Positions 23,829 to 32,835 are shown, numbered from the stretch's first letter. The stretch: DNA of 64,000 nucleotides from Natrarchaeobius oligotrophus (GCF_003841465.1 NZ_REFZ01000011.1:1-64000), one strand, 5' to 3'. Notes: generated from the sequence alone by a model not told the origin. Numbers and translations: made by a program.

Positions 23829-24999
23829 CCTCGAGCACGAACACGGTCCCGACTGCGGGTGTCCCGACTGCGGTGATCCCCGCTCGATGGACTTCCTCGA
23901 TAAGTACCTCACCGTCTGGATCTTCCTCGCGATGGGCGTCGGCGTCGGGCTCGGATACGTCTCGCCCGGTATCGTCGAGCCGATCCAGCGGTACTACCTC
24001 GTCGAGATCGGGCTGATCGCGATGATGTACCCCCCGCTGGCGAAGGTCAACTACGGACAGTTGCCACGGGTGTTCAGCGCGTGGCGCGTGCTCAGCCTGA
24101 GCCTGGTCCAGAACTGGGTGATCGGCCCCACGCTGATGTTCGCCCTCGCGGTGGTCTTTTTCAGCGGCCTCGTTTCACCGTTTCCCGCCCGACCGGAGTA
24201 CTTCCTCGGGTTGATCTTCATCGGGATGGCTCGCTGTATCGCGATGGTGCTCGTCTGGAACGATCTCGCCGACGGCTCGAGCGAGTACGCCGCGGGACTG
24301 GTCGCGTTCAACAGCGTCTTCCAGATCGTCACCTACGGAGTGTACGTCTGGTTCTTCGCGCTGTTTCTGCCGCCGCTGCTCGGCATGGACGCCCTGGTCG
24401 CGGGCATCGGGGCGTTCGAGATCACCGTCGGGCAGGTGTTCTGGGCGATCGCCATCTTCCTCGGGATTCCGTTCGCCGGCGGGATTCTCACCCGCCTCGG
24501 TGGAGTGCATGCCAAGGGCGAAGAGTGGTACGAAGAGCGGTTCGTCCCGACGATCAGTCCCGTCACGCTGATCGCCCTCCTCTTTACGGTGATCGTGATG
24601 TTCGCAACGCAGGGTGAGAACATCCTCGCCCGGCCGACGGACGTCCTCTGGATCGCGGTGCCGCTTACGATCTACTTCGTCGTGATGTTCCTCGTGAGCT
24701 TCGCGATGGGGCGGGGGATCGGCGCTGACTACTCGACGACCACCGCGATCGGCTTTACCGCCGCCTCGAACAACTTCGAACTCGCGATCGCCGTCGCCGT
24801 CGCCGTCTTCGGCGTCGGCTCCGGCGTCGCCTTCGCCACCGTCGTCGGCCCGCTGATCGAGGTGCCAGTTCTGCTGGCGCTCGTCAACGTGGCCGTCTAC
24901 TTCCAGCGGCGGTTCGACTGGGCCGGCTACGACACCGATCGACTCGAGTCGACGCCGCCGTCCGAGGAGCCGACCGCCTCCGAACCGAACGACGACTGA
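23821..24999 (+). CDS. acr3: ACR3-family arsenite efflux permease
   Basis: This 392-residue membrane protein has about ten spans and exports arsenite. The ACR3 hallmark is the conserved cysteine in GMARCIAMVLVWNDLADG of membrane segment 4; YPPLAKVNY and AASNNFELAIAVA are also typical. With the GTG start at 23821 (overlapping arsR by 8 nt) the protein has an unusual N-terminal His/Cys stretch, HEHGPDCGCPDCGD, that could bind metal. A shorter version starting at ATG 23887 (MDFLDKY) would lack it. It is co-transcribed with arsR and, after 14 bp, with the Usp-ArsC fusion gene. Confidence 0.92.
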   Translation: MSDLEHEHGPDCGCPDCGDPRSMDFLDKYLTVWIFLAMGVGVGLGYVSPGIVEPIQRYYLVEIGLIAMMYPPLAKVNYGQLPRVFSAWRVLSLSLVQNWVIGPTLMFALAVVFFSGLVSPFPARPEYFLGLIFIGMARCIAMVLVWNDLADGSSEYAAGLVAFNSVFQIVTYGVYVWFFALFLPPLLGMDALVAGIGAFEITVGQVFWAIAIFLGIPFAGGILTRLGGVHAKGEEWYEERFVPTISPVTLIALLFTVIVMFATQGENILARPTDVLWIAVPLTIYFVVMFLVSFAMGRGIGADYSTTTAIGFTAASNNFELAIAVAVAVFGVGSGVAFATVVGPLIEVPVLLALVNVAVYFQRRFDWAGYDTDRLESTPPSEEPTASEPNDD

Positions 25000-25013
25000 C
25001 CACTCCCCAGACG

Positions 25014-26366
25014 ATGACACTCGACACACTGTTGATTCCGACCGATGGAAGCGACCCGGCCGAAAACGCCGCACGACGCGGGTTCGACCTCGCCAGCTCG
25101 CTTGACGCGAACGTACACGTGCTCTCGGTAGCGGACAGTTCCGTCGCGACTGGCGCGGGCTATTCGGGCGATTCACCGTCGATTCGCAATCGACTCCGCG
25201 AACGGGCGGAGGTTCGAGCCGCGTCCCTCCGGGACGACGCTATCGAGCGCGGCCTCGACGCGACGGCCGCGGTCCGGGACGGAATCCCGGCCGACGAAAT
25301 CGTCGACTACGCCGACGAACGCACGATCGACGCGATCGTCGTCGGAACGTCCGGACGTGGTGGCGTCGCACGCGCGATCGTCGGCAGCGTCGCCGACAAG
25401 GTCGTTCGAACCGCATCCGTCCCGGTCGTGACGATCACGTCGTCAGCGGCCGACAGGGCCGAACGCGCGACGGGAATCGATTCGATCCTCCTTCCAACCG
25501 ACGGGAGCGAGGCGGCCACGGAAGCGCTCGAGCGAGGTCGCTCGCTCGCGGCGCAGCTCGAAGCCACCGTTCACCTCCTCTCGGTGGTCGACGACGACCT
25601 CGCAAACGCCCTCGGCGACGCCTCGGGAGACGACGTCGGTTCCGAAACCGACCGACGTGCGTCGGCGCAGTCGCACCTCGAGGGAATCGCGGCGGACGTC
25701 CGATCCCGCGGTCTCGAGGCCGTCACGGCGACGACGAAGGGACGCCCGTCCGAGGAGATCGTCGAGTACGCCGACGAGAACGGCGTCGACGTGATCGCGA
25801 TGGGAACGCACGGGCGTGGCGGATTCGAACGACTGCTCGTCGGAAGCGTGACCGATCGAGTAATTCGTACGGCGTCCGTTCCCGTCTTCACAGTTCGACC
25901 GAACGCAGCGAACGCCGAGGATTCTGGGACGAGGGCCGAAACCGAACCGACGCAACTCGCGTTCGTCTGCGTCCAGAACGCGGGTCGGTCGCAGATGGCG
26001 TACGCCTTCGCTCGTCGGGAACTCGAGGCCCGGAATCTCGCGGACGACGTCGACCTCGTAACCGGCGGGACGGACCCTGCCGACCGGATCCATCCCGTCG
26101 TCGTCGAATCGATGCGAGCCGTCGGAATCGACGTTTCGGACCGGTCGCCCCGAGAGGTGACGGTCGACGAGAGACGGAGGAGCGACTACGTCGTCACGAT
26201 GGGCTGTTCGGACGCGGACGCGTGTCCAGCCGGGTGGCCAGGAGAGAGCCGCGACTGGGAAATTGCCGATCCGGACGGCCGTTCACCAGAGGAGGTCGCC
26301 GAGATCCGCGACGAGATCGAACGACGAGTGAACGATCTGCTCGACGAACTGTCTCGCGACGCGTGA
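25014..26366 (+). CDS. Usp-Usp-arsenate reductase (LMW phosphatase-type) fusion protein
   Basis: This 450-residue protein has three domains. Residues about 1-143 and 152-293 are universal stress protein domains, each with the ATP-binding loop G-x2-G-x9-G-S (GTSGRGG...VGS and GTHGRGG...VGS). Residues about 316-450 form a low-molecular-weight phosphatase-type arsenate reductase with the P-loop CVQNAGR (Cys319, Arg325; CX5R) and two further cysteines, Cys398 and Cys404 in MGCSDADAC, equivalent to the resolving pair of thioredoxin-linked ArsC. It follows acr3 by 14 bp, so arsenate would be reduced here and exported by ACR3. The function of the Usp domains is unknown. The reading frame is continuous with no internal shift. 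Confidence 0.88.
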   Translation: MTLDTLLIPTDGSDPAENAARRGFDLASSLDANVHVLSVADSSVATGAGYSGDSPSIRNRLRERAEVRAASLRDDAIERGLDATAAVRDGIPADEIVDYADERTIDAIVVGTSGRGGVARAIVGSVADKVVRTASVPVVTITSSAADRAERATGIDSILLPTDGSEAATEALERGRSLAAQLEATVHLLSVVDDDLANALGDASGDDVGSETDRRASAQSHLEGIAADVRSRGLEAVTATTKGRPSEEIVEYADENGVDVIAMGTHGRGGFERLLVGSVTDRVIRTASVPVFTVRPNAANAEDSGTRAETEPTQLAFVCVQNAGRSQMAYAFARRELEARNLADDVDLVTGGTDPADRIHPVVVESMRAVGIDVSDRSPREVTVDERRRSDYVVTMGCSDADACPAGWPGESRDWEIADPDGRSPEEVAEIRDEIERRVNDLLDELSRDA

Positions 26367-26629
26367 GCGAGCGGGCCGCTGATACGGCCTGTTGACGTCG
26401 GTACCGATGCAACCGCGACCGCTGGGTGGCGGCGGTAACCGATTACGGCAGCCGCCCGACGATTCGTCGGACAGACGAGCCGGCGGGTTGGGTACGGACG
26501 ATCGACGAGCCGACGGGTTGTACGACCGACCATCTGCCAGGTACTGTACGGATCGCACGAATCGATCCGTGGCGGTTTCGTTCCCGAGCGTCCGTCGATT
26601 CGAACGACCGTCGTCGGGTTCCGTCGCTA

Positions 26630-26636
26630 TCTTTAC
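26630..26636 (+). promoter_or_regulatory. TATA element for the acyl-CoA dehydrogenase gene
   Basis: TCTTTAC is centred 28 bp upstream of ATG 26661. The preceding 250 bp (26367-26620) hold no gene that I can support. Confidence 0.4.
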
Positions 26637-26660
26637 GGACTCGGTCGGTGTACCGACGCC

Positions 26661-27785
26661 ATGGAACTCTCAGACGAACAAGAACTCGTTCGGGAGACGG
26701 TCCGGTCGTTCGTCGACGACGAGGTGAAACCGGTCGTCGACGAGGCGGACGCGAACCAGGAGTTTCCGGAGGACGTCTGGGACGGCCTGGCCGAACTCGG
26801 GTTGACCGGACTGACGGTCCCCGAGTCGTTCGGCGGCTTCGACGCCGACCGAGTGACCGAAAGTCTCGTCAACGAGGAACTCGCGTACGGTCACCTCTCC
26901 GTTGCGACGGCGCTTTCCGTTCACTGCCTCGCGACTGCTTGCATCCGCGAGTTCGGCTCGGACGAACACAGAGCGGAGTGGTTGCCGAAGATGGCCGAGG
27001 GTCGGCCGATCGGCGCGTTCGCGCTGTCGGAGGCCGACGCGGGATCGAACCCGGCCGAGATGAGCACGCGGGCGCGTCTCGAGGGAGACGAGTACGTGAT
27101 CGACGGCCAGAAACAATGGATCACCAACGGCGAGCGCTGTGGCGTGGTCGTGCTGTTCGCCAAGACCGACCGCGACGACCGCGAGACGATCACGCAGTTT
27201 CTGGTTCCCAAAGGCGCCGACGGACTCGAGGTCGGCAAGAAAGAGGACAAACTGGGTCTGCGGGCGAGCGATACGACGACGCTGCGTTTCGAGGGGGTTC
27301 GAATTCCGGAGTCGAACCGATTGACACCGGTCGGTGAGGGGCTGAAGGCGGCGTTTTCGACGCTGACGGGCGGACGGATCGCGATCGCGAGCCAGGCGGT
27401 CGGACTCGCACGGGCTGCGCTCGACGACGCGATCGAGTACGCGAACGAGCGCGAGCAGTTCGGCCGCCCGATCGCCGACCACCAGGCGATCGGACACAAA
27501 CTCGCGGACGCGGCGACGAACGTTCGGGCAGCGCGGCTGCTCACGCGCGACGCCGCCAGGAAAAACGACGACGGCGTCGATCCGGTGGCCGCGAGCATGG
27601 CGAAGTACTTCGCGAGCGAGACGGCCGTCGCGGTGGCCAACGAGGCGGTCCAGATCCACGGCGGCTACGGCTACACGACCGACTTCGACGTCGAACGCTA
27701 CTACCGCGACGCGAAGATCACCACCATCTACGAGGGAACCTCCGAGATTCAGAAGAACATCATCGCCCGGGAACTGACGGAGTGA
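26661..27785 (+). CDS. Acyl-CoA dehydrogenase
   Basis: This 374-residue FAD enzyme performs the first step of acyl-CoA beta-oxidation. Family signatures are [13 protein letters not shown] (FAD/substrate site), WITNGERC and [22 protein letters not shown]. The catalytic base is the Glu of [11 protein letters not shown] near the C-terminus, the position used by short- and medium-chain enzymes. Length is normal and complete. It is transcribed alone, 80 bp upstream of the methylmalonyl-CoA mutase subunit gene on the same strand. Substrate chain length is not predictable. Confidence 0.92.
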   Translation: MELSDEQELVRETVRSFVDDEVKPVVDEADANQEFPEDVWDGLAELGLTGLTVPESFGGFDADRVTESLVNEELAYGHLSVATALSVHCLATACIREFGSDEHRAEWLPKMAEGRPIGAFALSEADAGSNPAEMSTRARLEGDEYVIDGQKQWITNGERCGVVVLFAKTDRDDRETITQFLVPKGADGLEVGKKEDKLGLRASDTTTLRFEGVRIPESNRLTPVGEGLKAAFSTLTGGRIAIASQAVGLARAALDDAIEYANEREQFGRPIADHQAIGHKLADAATNVRAARLLTRDAARKNDDGVDPVAASMAKYFASETAVAVANEAVQIHGGYGYTTDFDVERYYRDAKITTIYEGTSEIQKNIIARELTE

Positions 27786-27834
27786 CGGAGCCTTCGCTCG
27801 GAATCGCGTTCGTTTCCCGTGAACTGACAACAAG

Positions 27835-27842
27835 ACTTTAGA
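27835..27842 (+). promoter_or_regulatory. TATA element for the mutase gene
   Basis: ACTTTAGA is centred 27-28 bp upstream of ATG 27866, so the mutase gene probably has its own promoter even though it follows the acyl-CoA dehydrogenase closely. Confidence 0.45.
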
Positions 27843-27865
27843 GCGGTCGCGGCGATATTTGCGAT

Positions 27866-29566
27866 ATGTTCGACGAGGACGACCTCGAGGGGATTCGAGA
27901 CGGTCGGCGGCGCTGGGAGACGGACACCCTCGAGCCGACGCTCGAACGCCACGGCGAGCGCAAAGACCGGTTCGCCACGGTGTCGAACCACGAGGTCGAC
28001 CGACTCTACACGCCCGAGGACGTCGCGGACCTCCAGTACGAGGAAGATCTCGGCTTTCCCGGCGAGCCGCCGTACACCCGCGGGCCGTACCCGACGATGT
28101 ACCGCGGTCGCCCCTGGACGATGCGCCAGTTCGCGGGGTTCGGAACCGCGGAGGAAACCAACGAACGGTTTCACTACCTCATCGAGGAGGGCCAGACCGG
28201 GCTATCGACCGCCTTCGACATGCCGTCGCTGATGGGGATCGACTCGGATCACCGGATGAGCGAAGGCGAGGTCGGAAAGGAGGGCGTCGCCGTCGACACG
28301 TTGCGGGACATGGAGATCCTGTTCGACGGCATCGACGTCGGGGAGGTGTCGACCTCGTTTACGATCAATCCGTCCGCGCCGGTCATCTACGCGATGTACG
28401 TCGCCCTGGCCGACCAGCAGGGCGTCCCTCGGGACGAGATCAGGGGCACCCTCCAGAACGACATGCTCAAGGAGTTCATCGCCCAGAAGGAGTGGGTGAT
28501 TCCGCCCGAACCCTCGCTCAAGGTCGTCACGGACACCATCGAGTTCGCCGCCGACGAGACGCCGAAGTTCCACCCGGTCTCGATCTCCGGCTATCACATC
28601 CGGGAAGCCGGTTCGACGGCCGCTCAGGAGGCGGCGTTCACGCTCGCCGACGGCTTCGCCTACGTCGAGGACTGTCTCGACCGCGGGCTCGCGGTCGACA
28701 AGTTCGCTCCCTTGCTGTCGTTTTTCTTCAACTCGCACAACTCCATCTTCGAGGAGATCGCGAAGTTTCGAGCGGCGAGACGGGTGTACGCCCGGATCAT
28801 GGAGGATCGCTACGACGCGTCGGCTCCGGAGTCGAAGCGGATGAAGTTCCACACCCAGACCGCCGGCCAGTCGCTGACCGCCCAGCAGCCGCTGAACAAC
28901 GTCGTTCGGGTCACCATCCAGGCGCTAGCCGCGGTTCTGGGCGGAACCCAATCGTTACACACCAACAGCTTCGACGAGGCGCTCGCGCTCCCGACCGAGG
29001 AGGCGGTCCGAGTCGCACTGCGAACCCAGCAGATCATCGCGGAAGAGTCCGGCGCGGCGGATATCGTCGATCCGATGGGCGGGAGCTTCGCGATCGAGGC
29101 GCTGACGAACGAGATGGAAGCGCTGATCCTGGAGTACCTCGCGGAGATCGAAGAGATGGGCGACGGCTCGATTCGCGACGGCGTGCTCGAGGGAATCGAC
29201 CGGGGCTACTTCCACCGCGAGATTCAGGACGCGAGCTACGAGTACCAGCGCCGGGTCGAACGCGGCGAGGAGGTCGTCGTCGGCGTCAACGAGTATACGA
29301 TCGAGGAGGACACCGCACCGGAGACCCTCGAAATCGACGAGACGACCCGCGATCGACAGCTCGAGCGCCTCGAGACGGTCAAAGTCGACCGCGACGACGA
29401 GGCCGTCGACGCGACGCTTGCGGCGCTCTCGAGTGCCATCTCTTCCGGCGAGAACGTCATGCCGTACGTGATCGACGCCGTGAAAGCCTACGCGACGATG
29501 GGAGAGATCATGCAGGTGTTCGAGGACCACCACGGCGCGTATCAGGAAGAGCTCAGTCCAGTCTAG
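27866..29566 (+). CDS. Methylmalonyl-CoA mutase-type acyl-CoA mutase, large subunit
   Basis: This 566-residue substrate-binding TIM-barrel subunit matches the MCM family (RGPYPTMYRGRPWTMRQFAG, STAFDMPSLMGIDSDHR, HTQTAGQSLTAQQP, NSFDEALALPTEEA, ADIVDPMGGSF). The C-terminus ends without the DxHxxG...SxL cobalamin-binding domain, so the B12 subunit must be a separate protein, as is usual in archaea; it is not in this window. The enzyme interconverts methylmalonyl-CoA and succinyl-CoA or a related branched acyl-CoA. The upstream acyl-CoA dehydrogenase suggests acyl-CoA catabolism. Confidence 0.9.
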   Translation: MFDEDDLEGIRDGRRRWETDTLEPTLERHGERKDRFATVSNHEVDRLYTPEDVADLQYEEDLGFPGEPPYTRGPYPTMYRGRPWTMRQFAGFGTAEETNERFHYLIEEGQTGLSTAFDMPSLMGIDSDHRMSEGEVGKEGVAVDTLRDMEILFDGIDVGEVSTSFTINPSAPVIYAMYVALADQQGVPRDEIRGTLQNDMLKEFIAQKEWVIPPEPSLKVVTDTIEFAADETPKFHPVSISGYHIREAGSTAAQEAAFTLADGFAYVEDCLDRGLAVDKFAPLLSFFFNSHNSIFEEIAKFRAARRVYARIMEDRYDASAPESKRMKFHTQTAGQSLTAQQPLNNVVRVTIQALAAVLGGTQSLHTNSFDEALALPTEEAVRVALRTQQIIAEESGAADIVDPMGGSFAIEALTNEMEALILEYLAEIEEMGDGSIRDGVLEGIDRGYFHREIQDASYEYQRRVERGEEVVVGVNEYTIEEDTAPETLEIDETTRDRQLERLETVKVDRDDEAVDATLAALSSAISSGENVMPYVIDAVKAYATMGEIMQVFEDHHGAYQEELSPV

Positions 29567-29674
29567 TACCGGCTTACACCTTCCGGGCAAGCCCCGAAGT
29601 ACGACGGCGCCCAACGGGCCGGTAGTGACGGCCGTCGAATCGCCTCGGCGGTCGATCCGTCACCAGGTGTGTCC

Positions 29675-30640
29675 ATGACTGACATCGGCTACCACGCGTC
29701 TCACGAGCAGTTCGCGCCGTCGGAACTCCTCGAGTACGTCGAACTCGCGGACGAGCGGGGGTTCGACGACGTCCTGGCGTCGGACCACTTCCACCCCTGG
29801 AGCGAGCGCCAGGGCGAGTCCGGGTTCGTCTGGTCCTGGCTCGGCTCGGCGCTGGAAGCGACGTCTTTGCGGTTCGGCACGGTCAACGCGCCGGGCTATC
29901 GGTACCATCCCGCGATCGTCGCGCAAGCTGCGGCGACGCTCCGGGAGACGTATCCGAAACGGTTCTGGCTCTCGATCGGAAGCGGTCAGCTACTCAACGA
30001 GGGGATCACGGGCACCGACTGGCCCGTCAAGGCGGAGCGAAACGCTCGCCTCGCGGAGTCAGCCGACGTGATCCGGCGTCTCTGGGACGGCGAGGACGTC
30101 ACCCACCACGGACGGATCACCGTCGAGCGGGCGACGCTCTACACCCGCCCCGAGACGTCGCCGCCGTTGATCGGGGCGGCGCTCTCGGCCGAGACCGCGG
30201 ACTGGCTCGGCCGCAGTGAGTGGGCCGACGGCATGATCACGATCGCGACGCCGGACCGCGAACGGCTCGCGAACCGCGTCCGGTCGTTCCGAGCGCACGC
30301 GCCCGACGCGCCGGTCTACCTCAAAGTGCAGCTCTCCTACGCCGACGACGAGGAGTCGGCGCTCGAGGGCGCGTACGACCAGTGGCGCACGAACTGCGTA
30401 CCCGGCCCGGTCACCCAGGAACTTCGCACGGCCGAGCAGTACGACGAACTCGGCGAGGGGGTCGGCCGGGAGCAGGTCCGAGAGAACGTCCGCGTCTCGG
30501 CCGATCTCGACCGACACCTCGAGTGGCTTCGCGACGACCTCTCGCTCGACGTCGACAAACTCATCTTGCACAACGTCAACCGCGACCAGACGACGTTTCT
30601 CGAGGCGTTCGGCGAAACGGTGCTGCCGGCGCTCGAGTGA
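29675..30640 (+). CDS. LLM-class flavin/F420-dependent oxidoreductase
   Basis: This 321-residue luciferase-like monooxygenase-fold barrel begins TDIGYHASHEQFAPSELL. ASDHFHPW, the GTVNAPGYRYHPAIVAQAAAT stretch and FWLSIGSGQLLNEG are typical of the F420-using subgroup that includes F420-dependent glucose-6-phosphate dehydrogenase-like enzymes. Haloarchaea make F420, so an F420 cofactor is plausible. The substrate is unknown. The start ATG at 29675 follows a GTG at 29669 that is also possible. It stands alone between the mutase gene and a convergent membrane protein gene. Confidence 0.82.
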   Translation: MTDIGYHASHEQFAPSELLEYVELADERGFDDVLASDHFHPWSERQGESGFVWSWLGSALEATSLRFGTVNAPGYRYHPAIVAQAAATLRETYPKRFWLSIGSGQLLNEGITGTDWPVKAERNARLAESADVIRRLWDGEDVTHHGRITVERATLYTRPETSPPLIGAALSAETADWLGRSEWADGMITIATPDRERLANRVRSFRAHAPDAPVYLKVQLSYADDEESALEGAYDQWRTNCVPGPVTQELRTAEQYDELGEGVGREQVRENVRVSADLDRHLEWLRDDLSLDVDKLILHNVNRDQTTFLEAFGETVLPALE

Positions 30641-30730
30641 GCTGCGAGTGAAAGAACGCGGCGACCTCGAGCGAGACGCCGGCGGTGTGTGGGGAGCCGA
30701 ACGGCCGCTCAGATCGACACTGATCCCGGC

Positions 30731-31231
30731 TCAGATCCGTCGAGGGGCGGTGCCGATCTCGAAGATTTCCTCGTGGAGGCTCTCCGCGAGGTGGTCCAGA
30801 TCGTCCTCGGCTTCACCGGCGTCCATCGAGTCGCCGACGCCGTTCCACTCGACGGACAGCCGCGCGACCGGAATCAGCGCGACGCCGCCGACGGTGACGT
30901 CTTCCCCCTCGGTAGTGTGGATCGTCCACGCGGTTCGCATCCCGTCCGACGAGCGCGTCACGTCCTCGACGGCGACGCCGGCGTCGACCCACCGTTCGAC
31001 GATGCCGTCGGTGATCCGTCGCAGCTTCCGTTCGCCGAGGACGTGAACGGCGACGCCGCCTGCGGCCAGGAGCACGAACGCGACGACGGCGAACGAAATC
31101 CCGCCGTACGGTACGTTCAGCGACGCCGCCAGCGCTGCCGTTACGCCGACGAGACCGAGAATTCTGAGATCGAACGCGCTCGGTACCGTCCCGTTCCACC
31201 GCGACTGCCGTGCCGCCCGCTCGAGTTGCAT
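30731..31231 (-). CDS. Uncharacterised membrane-anchored protein
   Basis: This 166-residue protein has two adjacent hydrophobic segments (LGLVGVTAALAASLNV and AVVAFVLLAAGGVAVHVLG, about residues 25-63). They are followed by a soluble acidic domain of about 100 residues with alternating strands (GMRTAWTIHTTEGEDVTVGG) and an acidic C-terminal helix rich in Asp/Glu/His. No enzyme motif is visible. Upstream on the same strand, GTATAAAG at 31286-31293 is a good TATA box about 58 bp before the start, implying a leader of about 30 nt. Function unknown. Confidence 0.7.
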   Translation of the reverse strand: MQLERAARQSRWNGTVPSAFDLRILGLVGVTAALAASLNVPYGGISFAVVAFVLLAAGGVAVHVLGERKLRRITDGIVERWVDAGVAVEDVTRSSDGMRTAWTIHTTEGEDVTVGGVALIPVARLSVEWNGVGDSMDAGEAEDDLDHLAESLHEEIFEIGTAPRRI

Positions 31232-31285
31232 GTCTCGACACTGCAACGGCGGGCGGGTAGTCGTTGGCCTGTCCAGTTGTGGGCT

Positions 31286-31293
31286 TTATACGC
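31286..31293 (-). promoter_or_regulatory. TATA element for the membrane-anchored protein gene
   Basis: On the minus strand this reads GTATAAAG and would place the transcript start near 31263, giving a leader of roughly 30 nt before the ATG at 31231. Confidence 0.4.
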
Positions 31294-31333
31294 GAGTGAT
31301 CGACGTCACCGTCGAGCGATCCGAGAGAGCCGA

Positions 31334-32488
31334 TCAGTCGTAATCGAGCAGCTCCTCGTCGCCGTGTGCGGATCGGAGTTCGGCCAGATACTCGCGCTGA
31401 GCCTCGAGCCGGGGGGTCGGCCGGTCGTACGTGTGCTCGAACATCTCCCGCGGCTCGGGGTCGACCGCCTCCGCTTGCTCGACCAGCGCCTCGAGGGTCG
31501 CTTCGATCTCCGATTCGATCGATTCGATGCGTTCGTCGTCGAGGATCCATCGCTCTCGGAGGTAGGCCTCGAAGCGCTCGATGGGGTCGCGCTCGCGCCA
31601 CCGTTCGACCTCGTCGTCGTCCCGGTAGACGGTCGGATCGTCGGCCGTCGTGTGCGCGCCGTAGCGGTACTGGACTGCCTCGATCAGCGTCGGGCGCGAG
31701 CGAGCCGGACCGGGGTCGAGCGCTTTCGCTCGGGCGGCCTCCGTGACGACGTACGTCGCGAGCGGGTCCATGCCGTCGACTTGCACGCCGTCGAAGCCGT
31801 ACGCCGCCGCCTTCTGGGCGTACGTCTCGCTTGCGGTCTGGCGATCCGACGGAACCGAGATCGCCCACTGGTTGTTGTTACAGAAAAACAGCGTCGGCGT
31901 ATCGAAGACGCCGGCGAAGTTCATCGCCTCGTGAAAGTCTCCCTCGGAGGTCGAGCCGTCGCCGAAGTGGACGGTCGTCACCGATCGGTCTCCCTTCAGT
32001 TTGCTCGCCCACGACCAGCCGACGGCGTGGGGGATGTGTGCGCCGATCGAGATATTGAGCGGAAACACGTTCAGATCCGCGATGGCGGCGTTCCCGTCCT
32101 CGTGGCCCATCCAGTAGAGGAGGTACTCCCAGGGGAGGTCGCGGGCGACGACTGCACCGTGTTCGCGGTACTGATACGAGATCGTATCCCGATCGGCGAG
32201 CGCGTACGTCGAGCCGATCTGTGATCCCTCCTGGCCGGCGAGCGACGCGTACGTCCCCATACGTCCCTGGCGCTGGAGGCTGATCATCCGCTCGTCGAAC
32301 CGCCGAGAAAACCGCATGTCCCGGTACATCGAGCGCAGCGTCTCCGGCTCGAGGTCTGGTTCGAGTTCCGGCGCGACGACGGTTCCGTCGGCGTCGAGTA
32401 CCTGCACGCGATCGTCGGGCGCACGCTCGAGGAGGTCGCCCGCGAGCACGTCTCCTGTCATGGCTGGACCGTCGGGCCGACGGAACAT
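31334..32488 (-). CDS. Thiamine-dependent 2-oxoacid dehydrogenase E1 alpha subunit
   Basis: This 384-residue E1-alpha belongs to the pyruvate/branched-chain 2-oxoacid dehydrogenase family. The thiamine diphosphate motif runs from GDGSTSEGDFHEAMNFA to the NNNQWAIS end, preceded by the substrate region YREHGAV and followed by YRYGAHTTADDP. Such subunits work with E1-beta, a lipoyl E2 and dihydrolipoamide dehydrogenase. None of E1-beta or E2 is adjacent, so this is an orphan copy. The start at 32488 (MFRRPDG) lies 27 bp from a TATA-like GTTTTAGG; the frame is open to 32569 and another ATG exists at 32461. Confidence 0.87.
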   Translation of the reverse strand: MFRRPDGPAMTGDVLAGDLLERAPDDRVQVLDADGTVVAPELEPDLEPETLRSMYRDMRFSRRFDERMISLQRQGRMGTYASLAGQEGSQIGSTYALADRDTISYQYREHGAVVARDLPWEYLLYWMGHEDGNAAIADLNVFPLNISIGAHIPHAVGWSWASKLKGDRSVTTVHFGDGSTSEGDFHEAMNFAGVFDTPTLFFCNNNQWAISVPSDRQTASETYAQKAAAYGFDGVQVDGMDPLATYVVTEAARAKALDPGPARSRPTLIEAVQYRYGAHTTADDPTVYRDDDEVERWRERDPIERFEAYLRERWILDDERIESIESEIEATLEALVEQAEAVDPEPREMFEHTYDRPTPRLEAQREYLAELRSAHGDEELLDYD

Positions 32489-32510
32489 AACAGTAGCTGT
32501 ACCAGTGGCA

Positions 32511-32518
32511 CCTAAAAC
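32511..32518. promoter_or_regulatory. Shared TATA-like element serving two divergent leaderless genes
   Basis: CCTAAAAC (GTTTTAGG on the other strand) is centred about 27 bp from the minus-strand ATG at 32488 and about 28 bp from the plus-strand ATG at 32543. It is the only AT-rich element in the 54-bp spacer, so one element may drive both the E1-alpha gene and the small zinc protein gene. Confidence 0.5.
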
Positions 32519-32542
32519 GGGAATCGATGAAGCCGGGGACGT

Positions 32543-32788
32543 ATGGCTCGAGCGGTCGCCGTTCGACACGGGATGGATCGAGCGTACGCCGGCGACGAAC
32601 GGTGGGGGTGGTGCTGTCCGCGCTGTGACAGGGACGTGATCGTCAGCGACGATCCGGCGTCGGAGACCTTCCGGTGGGAGTGTCCGACGGAGGGCTGTCG
32701 AGCGGTCGGCTTCGGGTTTCGGTCCCGCCGACGGGCGAGGATCGCGCTACGGGAGTACCGCGAGCGATATCGGAACGTCTACCGTTGA
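32543..32788 (+). CDS. Small zinc-ribbon protein
   Basis: This 81-residue protein contains CCPRCDRD (CxxC) and, 22 residues later, CPTEGC (CxxxxC), a plausible four-Cys zinc ribbon at about residues 25-53. An Arg-rich C-terminal helix (RSRRRARIALREYRERYRN) could bind nucleic acid. No catalytic motif is present. ATG 32543 fits the shared TATA element; ATG 32573 is an alternative that would remove the first ten residues. Haloarchaea encode many such small zinc proteins of unknown role. Confidence 0.65.
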   Translation: MARAVAVRHGMDRAYAGDERWGWCCPRCDRDVIVSDDPASETFRWECPTEGCRAVGFGFRSRRRARIALREYRERYRNVYR

Positions 32789-32835
32789 TGCGGGGCGTCT
32801 CCCGTCGTGTGGGTGGGGCGTCCGGGTCGGCGGCG

